This document shows positions 8,040 to 15,197 of a DNA stretch of 64,000 nt, piece by piece (within the stretch, counting starts at the first letter, position 1; each line of letters starts with the position of its first letter). The position numbers and the translations under genes were made by a program. Location of the stretch: contig BNBX01000010.1 in NCBI GenBank assembly GCA_014656175.1, forward strand, positions 62,001-126,000, written 5' to 3'. Origin of the DNA: Streptomyces werraensis. GTDB lineage: Bacteria > Actinomycetota > Actinomycetes > Streptomycetales > Streptomycetaceae. Under the pieces are notes generated by a model. The model did no database searches, had not been told where the DNA came from, and was given only the letters and a program-made list of their open reading frames with translations.

Positions 8040-9632
8040 CTACTCCTCCAGCTCCCCGCTCCCGCTGGAGAACTGGGCCAGCCGGAAGATCACGAACTCG
8101 GCGGGCTTGACCGGCGCGATGCCGATCTCGCAGACGACCCGGCCGAGGTCGACGGACTCGGGCGGGTTGGTCTCCTCGTCGCACTTGACGTAGAACGCCT
8201 CCTCCGGCCGGGAGCCGAACAGGGCGCCCGAGCGCCACTCGTTGACGAGGAAGGCGGAGACGTTGCGCCGGATCCGGGCCCACAGCTGGTGGTCGTTGGG
8301 CTCGAACACCACCCACTGGGTGCCGATCAGGATCGACTCCTCCAGGTAGTTGAAGTACCGGCGGACGTTCAGGTAGCGCCAGGCCGGGTCGGAGGCGAGG
8401 GTGCGGGCGCCCCAGACGCGGATGCCGCGGCCGGGGAAGGCGCGGATGCAGTTGACGCCGACCGGGTTGAGCAGGTCCTGCTCGCCGCGGGTGATCTGCA
8501 GCTCCAGGTCGACGGCGCCGCGGACGACCTCGTTCGCGGGCGCCTTGTGCACACCGCGCTCGAAGTCGTTGCGGGCCCAGACGCCGGCGATGTGGCCGCT
8601 CGGCGGGACGGTCCGGCTCTGGCCGCTCGCCGGGTCGAACACCTTGATCCACGGGTAGTACAGCGCCGCGTACTTGGAGTCGTAGCCGGCGGTCTCCTGG
8701 CGCCAGACGCGGATGTCGCGGGCGTTGAGGCCGGGCGGCGGGTCGATGACGGCGACCCGGTCGCCCATCAGCTCGCAGTGCGCGATCAGGCCGAGCTGGA
8801 CGGCCTTGACGGCCTCCAGGTCGATGTCGCCGCGCTGGTAGGCGGCCATCAGGTCGGGGACGGCGACCATGGAGATCTCGTCCACGGCCTCCAGGCCGCC
8901 GAAGCCGGTGCGGTCCGCGGAGTCGCCGACGTACTCGGCCGGGCCGGGGCGGGCGGCGCCGTCGGCGGTGGCCGGGACGGCGGGCGCGGCGGCGGGCGGC
9001 GCCGCGAGGGCCACGGTCTGGTTCTCGGGACGGGCGAGCTGCGCGGCGGGCGCCGCCTCCTGCACGGTGATGAGCCTGGAGCGCTCCTTCACCTGCGTGA
9101 CGACGTAGGTGCGGCTGCTCTTCTTGGCGCTGACGTCGAAGGTCTCGACGGGGCGGTCGCCGTCCTTGACGGTGAGCCGGAACCGTTCGGCGGGGCCCTC
9201 GCCCTCGGGGTCGGAGACCTCGACGCTGAGCGGACCGGACCCGGCGGCCACGGCGGTCACCGTGAAGGTGCCGAGCTGGGCAGGCGTCCCGGCGGGCAGG
9301 GCGGCCTGCGCGGGCGCGCCCGTCACCTCGGCGGGCGTGCCGGACGCCTCGCCCGCGACACCGCCCGGGGCGCCGCCGACCCGCACCACGTAGGCCGCGC
9401 TGCCGCCGTTGTTGAAGAAGCCGTAGACGGAGTGCGCCAGGTAGTACCCGTCCGTGAAGGCGCCGAAGGCGGCGACGAACTGGGTCCAGTTGGTGACCAG
9501 GGTCGGCTCGTTGAGCGGGCCGGAGGGGGCGAGGCCGACGAAGGCCGCCACCGATGTGCCCACTCCTTCGATGGGGCGCGAGCCGCTGGCCACCTCCTCG
9601 ACGTAGACGCCCGGCGACAGGTAGGACGGCAT
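8040..9632 (-). CDS. Contractile sheath protein of the eCIS
   Basis: The protein has 530 residues. The N-terminus MPSYLSPGVYVEEVASGSRP and the early FVGLAPSGPLNEPTLVTNW are hallmarks of phage tail sheath subunits. The C-terminal part carries RDIRVWRQE, KAPANEVVRGAVDLELQITR, GVNCIRAFPGRGIRVWGART and a final FVIFRLAQF strand used for subunit linking. An Ala/Pro-rich insertion around residues 180-235 probably forms a surface loop. It is the first gene of the leftward eCIS block. A GAGGAG ribosome-binding site lies just upstream of the ATG. Confidence 0.96.
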   Translation of the reverse strand: MPSYLSPGVYVEEVASGSRPIEGVGTSVAAFVGLAPSGPLNEPTLVTNWTQFVAAFGAFTDGYYLAHSVYGFFNNGGSAAYVVRVGGAPGGVAGEASGTPAEVTGAPAQAALPAGTPAQLGTFTVTAVAAGSGPLSVEVSDPEGEGPAERFRLTVKDGDRPVETFDVSAKKSSRTYVVTQVKERSRLITVQEAAPAAQLARPENQTVALAAPPAAAPAVPATADGAARPGPAEYVGDSADRTGFGGLEAVDEISMVAVPDLMAAYQRGDIDLEAVKAVQLGLIAHCELMGDRVAVIDPPPGLNARDIRVWRQETAGYDSKYAALYYPWIKVFDPASGQSRTVPPSGHIAGVWARNDFERGVHKAPANEVVRGAVDLELQITRGEQDLLNPVGVNCIRAFPGRGIRVWGARTLASDPAWRYLNVRRYFNYLEESILIGTQWVVFEPNDHQLWARIRRNVSAFLVNEWRSGALFGSRPEEAFYVKCDEETNPPESVDLGRVVCEIGIAPVKPAEFVIFRLAQFSSGSGELEE

Positions 9633-9908
9633 GCTCTGCTCTCCTCGGGGTACGAGTCAGGTCTGTACGCACCCTCGCGCGCGCGTCGCGCCCGCCGGAA
9701 CGGCTGGGAGTGCCGTGTCCGGGGCATCGCGGTTGCCCGGAAAGGCAGCACGCGCGCCGCGACCGGCCCCGCGCGGACGCGGGCCGCCCGGCGTGCCAGG
9801 GACGCGGCACGCTCCCCGCGTCAGGGCTCACGGCCTCTGCGGGACACCCCGGAACCGGGCCGGGCAAGCGGGTGCCTTTCCGGGCAGCCGACCCTGCCTC
9901 ACAGCCTC

Positions 9909-9943
9909 CTGACCGCGTGGGGGGCCTCGACTAGCGTCGACGC
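9909..9943 (+). promoter_or_regulatory. Promoter with CTGACC-N17-TAGCGT giving a leaderless start for the ricin-domain gene
   Basis: CTGACC at 9909-9914 and TAGCGT at 9932-9937 are separated by 17 bp. The GTG start is at 9944, only six bases after the -10 element, so transcription should begin at or next to the start codon. This is a vegetative-type actinobacterial promoter read from the sequence; the leaderless transcript is an inference. The rest of the 311-bp gap 9633-9943 holds the sheath ribosome-binding site, and I saw no other gene in it. Confidence 0.7.
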
Positions 9944-11335
9944 GTGAGCCTTTGGACTTCTCTTGAGCCGGCGTCGGCGACGGTCGACCCGGGCGGCCGT
10001 ACGACGGTGCGGCTGCGGGTGCGCAACACCGGTGACGTGGTGGACGAGTACCGGTTCGAGCCGGTGGGCGACCTCGCGCCGTACGCGCGGGTGGAGCCGC
10101 CGTCGCTGCGCCTGTACCCGGGGACCACCGGGACCGTCGAGGTGTCCTTCGACGTGCCGCGCACCCCGGACGCGGCCGCGGGACCGCATCCGTACGCGGT
10201 CCGGATCACGCCGACGGAACACCCCGAGGCGACCACCGTTCCCGAGGGGAACGTGACGGTCACCCCGTTCACCGAGGTGCGGGCCGAGCTGGTGCCGCCG
10301 GTGGTGAAGGGGCGGCTGCGGGGCAAGCCCGTGCTCGCGGTGGACAACCTGGGCAACACCAAGGTGACCGCCTCGCTGAGCGGCAGCGACAACGGCGACC
10401 AGCTCTCCTTCGACCTGGACCCGGGCAACGTCCAGATCGAGCCGGGGCGGGCGGCGTTCGTGAAGGCGAGGCTGAAACCCCGGGAGATCATCTGGTTCGG
10501 CTCCCGACAGGAGCGCCCCTACACGCTCACGGTGCAGCGCTCCGGCGTCGATCCGCTGGGCGTGGAGGGGAAGTTCGTGCAGCGCGGCTTCCTGCCGGGC
10601 TGGCTGGCCACCGTGCTGGCGACGGCGGTGGCGCTCGCGGTCGCGTTCGTCGTGATCTGGCTGACGTACAAGCCGGATGTGCGGTCACTGGCCACGGAGA
10701 AGACGGCGCAGGCCGAGCCAGGCGCGATCCCCGCGCCCCAGGCCTCCGCGTCCGCGCCGCTGACCCTGCCGAGCCCCGGGGCGTCGCAGGAGGTGAAGCC
10801 GCCCGAGCAGGAGGCGCCCGGCGGTGACGGCGGCGACGCGGCCGACGAGGGGTCCGGCGAGAAGGAGGAGAAGCCGGCCTCCGGTGGCGGGGGCGGCGGA
10901 GGCGGCGAGGAGAAGCAGGCCGAGTCCGAGCCGCTGACCGGCGATCAGATCGTGGGCGTCGGGTCCGACCGGTGCGTCACCGTCCCGCTGAAGAAGGGCA
11001 AGGCGAACGACGGCACCCCCCTGGTGATCCAGGACTGCGATGCGAAGGCCGCCAACCAGCGCTGGGAGTTCCGCGGCGACGGCACCGTCCGCTCCATGGG
11101 CATGTGCATGGACGTGGCCTGGGCCTCGCGGGACGACGGCACGCTGATCCAGCTCGCCCGGTGCAGCGGCAACCCCGCGCAGAACTTCGCGATGAGCCCC
11201 GCCGCCGACCTGGTCAGCGTGATGGCCGACAAGTGCGTGGACGCCATGTGGAGCGGCACCGCCAACGGCACCGGGCTGCATCTGTGGACGTGCGGCGGCA
11301 CCCCCAACCAGAAGTGGACGCTGCGCACGCCCTGA
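9944..11335 (+). CDS. Single-pass membrane protein with N-terminal Ig-like domain and C-terminal ricin-type lectin domain
   Basis: The protein has 463 residues. Residues 1 to about 200 form an Ig-like/CARDB-type region (VRLRVRNTGDVVDEYRFEPVG). One hydrophobic segment of about 20 residues lies near residues 215-240 (LATAVALAVAFVVIWLTY). A Pro/Glu/Gly-rich linker follows, then a ricin B-type trefoil from about residue 330 with CVTVPLKKGKANDGTPLVIQ, repeated QRWEF, QNFAM and QKWTL motifs and paired cysteines. There is no signal peptide, so the lectin end may be extracytoplasmic or the topology reversed. It interrupts the leftward eCIS genes on the other strand. A homologue occurs in S. coelicolor eCIS loci, to my recollection. 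Its role is unknown. Confidence 0.85.
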   Translation: MSLWTSLEPASATVDPGGRTTVRLRVRNTGDVVDEYRFEPVGDLAPYARVEPPSLRLYPGTTGTVEVSFDVPRTPDAAAGPHPYAVRITPTEHPEATTVPEGNVTVTPFTEVRAELVPPVVKGRLRGKPVLAVDNLGNTKVTASLSGSDNGDQLSFDLDPGNVQIEPGRAAFVKARLKPREIIWFGSRQERPYTLTVQRSGVDPLGVEGKFVQRGFLPGWLATVLATAVALAVAFVVIWLTYKPDVRSLATEKTAQAEPGAIPAPQASASAPLTLPSPGASQEVKPPEQEAPGGDGGDAADEGSGEKEEKPASGGGGGGGGEEKQAESEPLTGDQIVGVGSDRCVTVPLKKGKANDGTPLVIQDCDAKAANQRWEFRGDGTVRSMGMCMDVAWASRDDGTLIQLARCSGNPAQNFAMSPAADLVSVMADKCVDAMWSGTANGTGLHLWTCGGTPNQKWTLRTP

Positions 11336-11352
11336 CCCCCCCGCCGGGGCGG

Positions 11353-13347
11353 CTACCAGGTGCCCTCGCCCGGCACCAGCCGCCCCGCCTTGCGGTACTC
11401 CCGCCGCGCGCCCTCCAGCAGGTCGGCCGTGGTGACCGTGTCGTCCCGGTCGGCCGCCGCGTAGGCGGCGGTGACCACGGCGCTGCGGATGGACCCGCCG
11501 GCCAGTTCGAAGTCCCGCGCCACCCGCGACACGTCGACGTCCTCGGCGCACGGCACGCGGGACAGGCAGTGCTCCCACAGCGCGAGCCGCTGCCCGGCGT
11601 CCGGGAACGGGAAGTCGACCACCAGGTCGAGTCTGCGGGTGAACGCCTCGTCGATGTTGGCGCGCAGGTTGGTGGTGAGCAGCGCGATGCCGTCGAAGGA
11701 CTCCAGACGCTGGAGCAGATAGGCGCTCTCCATGTTGGCGTACCGGTCGTGGGAGTCCTTGACCTCGGAGCGCTTGCCGAACACCGCGTCGGCCTCGTCG
11801 AAGAGCAGCACGGCGTCGGTGCGGTCGGCCTCGGAGAAGACCCGCTCCAGGTTCTTCTCGGTCTCGCCGACGTACTTGTCCACGACGGAGGAGAGCCGTA
11901 CGACGTAGAGGTCGAGGCCCAGTTCGGCGGCGACGACCTCGGCGGACAGCGTCTTGCCCGTGCCCGAATCGCCCGCGAACAGCGCGAGGACGCCCCGGCC
12001 CCGGCCGCCTCCGGCGCTGAGCCGCCAGTCGCCGAGCACCCGGTCGCGCAGCCGGGCCCGCCGGGCCAGTTCGCGCAGTTGCGCCAGGGGCGCCTCGGGC
12101 AGCACCAGGTCGTCCCAGGTCACCGCGGGCCGGATGCGACGGGCGTGCTGCTCCAGACCGGAGGTGGACTGCTGGCGTGCGGCGAGCCGCAGATGGGCGG
12201 GGGCGAGGGGGGTGCCGTCGAACGCGGCCAGGGCCCGCGCGGCCCGCACCGCCCGCGCCACCCGGTCGGTGCCCAGGTGGTAGGGCGCGACGGTGGCGGC
12301 CAGGTCGAAGCCGGGCGTGCCCGTAGGGGCACCGGGGTCCGCGTCGCGCAGGGCGGCGGTCCAGGCGTGCACGGCGTCGGCGCCCAGCCGGGGGGCGTCC
12401 AGCACCAGCGGGTCGTCGTCGCACCACTGCGGGTCGTAGGGCCGTGAGCCGGTGAACACCACGGGCACATCGGGCACCGACAGTGCCCGCACGAGTGCCC
12501 CCGGGTCGTCCTGCGGCACGGAGACGACCAGCGGGCGGTCGAGCAGCCGGGCCTCGCGGACCAGGGCGGCCAGCGGCTCCTGGTCGTGCGGGCCGCGGGG
12601 CGTGTAGTGCAGCGCGCCGCCGGGCAGCGCCCGTGCCGCGTGCGCCAGGCCCTCGCCCTCGCGGTGCTCGCGCAGATAGACGGTGAGCGGCTCCTCCTTC
12701 AGCCGGGCGGCGAGCCGTCCGGTGAAACCGTCCTCCCCGGGGGTCTCGGACGGTACGGCGAGCGGGCGGACGCGCCCGGCGAGCGCCGGGTCGGGGGTGT
12801 CGTCGCCGAGGAGATGGGCGACGACCCGGCCCGGCACCCGCAACGAGCGGCTGAGGAAGGGGCGTTCCGGCTCCTCGACGTCCAGCAGGGCGAACGTCCG
12901 CAGCGGTGCGCGGGGGTGGAACACCGCGCGCGCCTCGGGCCGGTGCACGGGCGCGCCGGCCAGGTCGAGCGCCAGGCCGGTGGTGGCGCGGCGGCGGCCC
13001 ACGTCGTCGTTGAGGTAGCCGTACAGCGGCTCGAAGGACCGGTCGAGGTCCGGGGCGAGCGCCGCCAGCAGCACCGTGGCCTCCGGCGGGCGCAGGCCGA
13101 GCCGCCGCGCGAGCGGACCGAGCCGGTCGCCGGGGGGCTCCTCGCCGTCCGGGTCGTCCGGCGGGGGCGCGGGGGTGGTGTGCAGGTGGTGGCGCACGGC
13201 CGCCTCGGAGAGGTAGAGGCCGCGCAGGGGGTCGTCGGCTGTGGGGTCGTCCGCGGAGCGGTGCTCCACCAGCCGGGCGACACGGGCGCGGAGCCGGGCG
13301 ACGCGGGTGAGGAGGGCGTCGGCGGGGTCGGGGTGCGGGGTGTTCAC
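11353..13347 (-). CDS. eCIS-associated AAA+ ATPase
   Basis: The protein has 664 residues. The C-terminal half is a classical AAA module: Walker A GDSGTGKT near residue 458, Walker B AVLLFDEADAVFG near 511, then ATP-sensor and arginine-finger segments (LLTTNLRANIDEAFTRRLD). The N-terminal half is a winged-helix and degenerate ATPase-like region rich in Arg and Pro. Such ATPases are a core eCIS component (Afp15/Pvc15-like) thought to help assembly or recycling. The GTG start overlaps the stop codon of the DUF4255 gene by 4 bp, so the two are co-translated. Confidence 0.92.
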   Translation of the reverse strand: MNTPHPDPADALLTRVARLRARVARLVEHRSADDPTADDPLRGLYLSEAAVRHHLHTTPAPPPDDPDGEEPPGDRLGPLARRLGLRPPEATVLLAALAPDLDRSFEPLYGYLNDDVGRRRATTGLALDLAGAPVHRPEARAVFHPRAPLRTFALLDVEEPERPFLSRSLRVPGRVVAHLLGDDTPDPALAGRVRPLAVPSETPGEDGFTGRLAARLKEEPLTVYLREHREGEGLAHAARALPGGALHYTPRGPHDQEPLAALVREARLLDRPLVVSVPQDDPGALVRALSVPDVPVVFTGSRPYDPQWCDDDPLVLDAPRLGADAVHAWTAALRDADPGAPTGTPGFDLAATVAPYHLGTDRVARAVRAARALAAFDGTPLAPAHLRLAARQQSTSGLEQHARRIRPAVTWDDLVLPEAPLAQLRELARRARLRDRVLGDWRLSAGGGRGRGVLALFAGDSGTGKTLSAEVVAAELGLDLYVVRLSSVVDKYVGETEKNLERVFSEADRTDAVLLFDEADAVFGKRSEVKDSHDRYANMESAYLLQRLESFDGIALLTTNLRANIDEAFTRRLDLVVDFPFPDAGQRLALWEHCLSRVPCAEDVDVSRVARDFELAGGSIRSAVVTAAYAAADRDDTVTTADLLEGARREYRKAGRLVPGEGTW

Positions 13348-13982
13348 CGGGTGGGCCGTCCGCCCTCGATGTGGTGCGGGCGGTGGGCGCGGGTGCCGTC
13401 CTGGACGCCGTCGACGGAGCGGACGCGGACGACCGCGCCCTCGGTGACCGGCGGTCCGGCGTCGTACTCGGGGTACGACGGGAACGGGACCAGCGCCACC
13501 AGGTCCAGGGACGGCTTGAGTTCACCGCCGAGTGCGGACCAGATCTCGGCCAACGACCGCGACTCGGTCTGCGTCCCGGCGACCGACAGGGTGACCGACA
13601 GGCCCAGTGCGGACAGGGCGGGCGGGAGTTCGGCGGGCGGGAGGACCTCGCGGGGGAGCAGCGTGGCCAGCGCGGCCGACAGCAGACGGTGTTCGTCCTG
13701 GGGCTGTCGTGTCCAGGCGGTGAGCAGGTAGGAGAGGCGGAACCAGCGCGGTGGGTTGCGGCGCCGCACCACCTGGCCGGTGTCGTCGGTGACCGCGACC
13801 GTGCCGCGCTCCCGGCGGGAGACCTCCTCGCGGATGTCGTACAGATAGGCGTTGAGGGTGGGCGCGTTGCGGCGGGCCGCCCAGTCCCGGGTCGGGGCGT
13901 CCAGGGACACCTCGACGCCCGAGCCGGCCAGGGCGCCGCCCTTGAGGAGTCCCTTGAGGACCTCGTCCACCTCGTGGATCAC
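13344..13982 (-). CDS. DUF4255 (Pvc16-like) tail-terminator protein of the eCIS
   Basis: The protein has 212 residues. The N-terminus MIHEVDEVLKGLLKGG, then APTLNAYLYDIREEVSRRERG and WFRLSYLLTAWTRQPQDEHRLL are diagnostic of the DUF4255/Pvc16 N-terminal domain, the cap that ends the tube and sheath. It is immediately upstream of the ATPase gene with a 4-bp overlap. The C-terminus, from about residue 170, is a short beta strand and a charged tail. Confidence 0.9.
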   Translation of the reverse strand: MIHEVDEVLKGLLKGGALAGSGVEVSLDAPTRDWAARRNAPTLNAYLYDIREEVSRRERGTVAVTDDTGQVVRRRNPPRWFRLSYLLTAWTRQPQDEHRLLSAALATLLPREVLPPAELPPALSALGLSVTLSVAGTQTESRSLAEIWSALGGELKPSLDLVALVPFPSYPEYDAGPPVTEGAVVRVRSVDGVQDGTRAHRPHHIEGGRPTR

Positions 13983-14154
13983 CGTCGTACTCCTGCTCTG
14001 CCGTCGCGCGGTCCGCGGGCCGCCTCACCGCCGGACGCTTCACCGCCGGGCCCCGTCGATGGTGCCGGGGGCGCGTCCGCGCGGGGCCGGGGCCGGGGTG
14101 GGTGCGGGGGCACCGGAGGGTGCCCTCGGAGCCCCGACACGGGTGCCTGGAGGG

Positions 14155-14841
14155 TCAGATGTAACCTTCCCGAAGGGCGTACGCGACGGCGTGCGCCCGG
14201 TTGCGGAGGTGCAGCCGCGTGGTGATTCCGTGCAACACGTTCTTGACCGTCCGCTCGGAGTACGCGAGCTTCCCGGCGATCTCTCCCGTGTCCAGTCCCT
14301 CGGACACGAGCCGCAGGACGTCGACCTCACGGGCCGTCAGCCCGCTCGCGGGGGCGCCGGAATGACCGGCGGACGTGCGGTGCAGTGTGCCCACCCGGTT
14401 GATGAGCCGGCCCAGCAGATCCCCGGGGAGGTCCCCGTCGCCGCGCGAGGCCGCGACGACGGCGCGCACCAGCCGCTGCGCGGTGGCCTCGTGCCGCCAG
14501 ACGATCGCGCCGACACCGCACTCGACGACGTCGAGCAGTTCGCTCTCCCGGATCGCGCCGACCACGAGCACGGCGCGGCTGCCGTCGCTGCGGACCAGCT
14601 TGCGCATCCGCGTCAACAGGCCCTCGTCGAGCTGGTCGTTGACCAGGAGGGCCACGGTTCCGGGGCCGGGCCGCCCGTCCTCCACCAGGTCGATGACCGG
14701 GTGGCGGCGCAGTTCGCTGGCCGCGCCGGCCCGGGAGATGGGGTCGGGGGCCTCGACCACCACGGGGATGCGGCTTCCGGGCCCGGCGGGCGCGGCCGTC
14801 TCCGGGCCTGTCAACGACGTGGTGTGCAACCGATTCCCCAT
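14155..14841 (-). CDS. NarL/LuxR-type response-regulator-like transcription factor
   Basis: The protein has 228 residues from the ATG at 14841; the start is not firmly set. The receiver-like domain (residues 20-130) has lost the usual acidic pocket and phospho-acceptor pattern, with LVNDQLDEG where a DLRMP motif would be expected. The C-terminal LuxR helix-turn-helix is intact (SGLTAREVDVLRLVSEGLDTG and SERTVKNVLHGITTRLHLRN). It lies between the eCIS structural genes and the LAL regulator, divergent from the latter. It is therefore a likely phosphorylation-independent regulator of the cluster, which is an inference. Confidence 0.82.
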   Translation of the reverse strand: MGNRLHTTSLTGPETAAPAGPGSRIPVVVEAPDPISRAGAASELRRHPVIDLVEDGRPGPGTVALLVNDQLDEGLLTRMRKLVRSDGSRAVLVVGAIRESELLDVVECGVGAIVWRHEATAQRLVRAVVAASRGDGDLPGDLLGRLINRVGTLHRTSAGHSGAPASGLTAREVDVLRLVSEGLDTGEIAGKLAYSERTVKNVLHGITTRLHLRNRAHAVAYALREGYI

Positions 14842-14975
14842 ACCCGACCGTGCGACCGCCGGGGCGGCCGCGTCCGACGCTGCGGATCCACACTCCTGTG
14901 GCGGGCGGGGCGCGGACAATCGTGGAGGACCACGAGACGCACCACGAGATCGGGGCGCGCGGGCGTGCACGCCTC

Positions 14976-14992
14976 CGTGACCTGGTCACGGT
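14976..14992. promoter_or_regulatory. Perfect inverted repeat CCGTGACC-T-GGTCACGG between two divergent regulators
   Basis: The two 8-base arms are perfectly complementary around a single T. The element lies in the 356-bp gap 14842-15197 that must hold the promoters of both the LuxR-type gene (leftward) and the LAL gene (rightward). A dyad of this size suits binding of a dimeric regulator. I saw no other gene or structured RNA in this gap. Binding is inferred. Confidence 0.5.
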
Positions 14993-15197
14993 TCTGCGCG
15001 CATGGAACACGACCCGGTGCGCCGCGTCCATACCCGCGGCACGGATACACACCTCACGTTCACTTTCTGCCTCAACAGGCCGCTTCCGTAGGCCCGTCGG
15101 GGCACCCTCACGCTCTTTTCCGCGTCCTCAAGACCGGGGCCGGTGTCCGACGTGACGCCGTCCCCCTCCCACGATCCACCCGGCCCAGGAGGAACCC

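Noticed and set aside
10685..13525. 946-codon minus-strand frame covering the AAA gene
   Set aside because: It is a different frame from the ATPase and runs through the antisense of the ricin-domain gene; no motifs are present.
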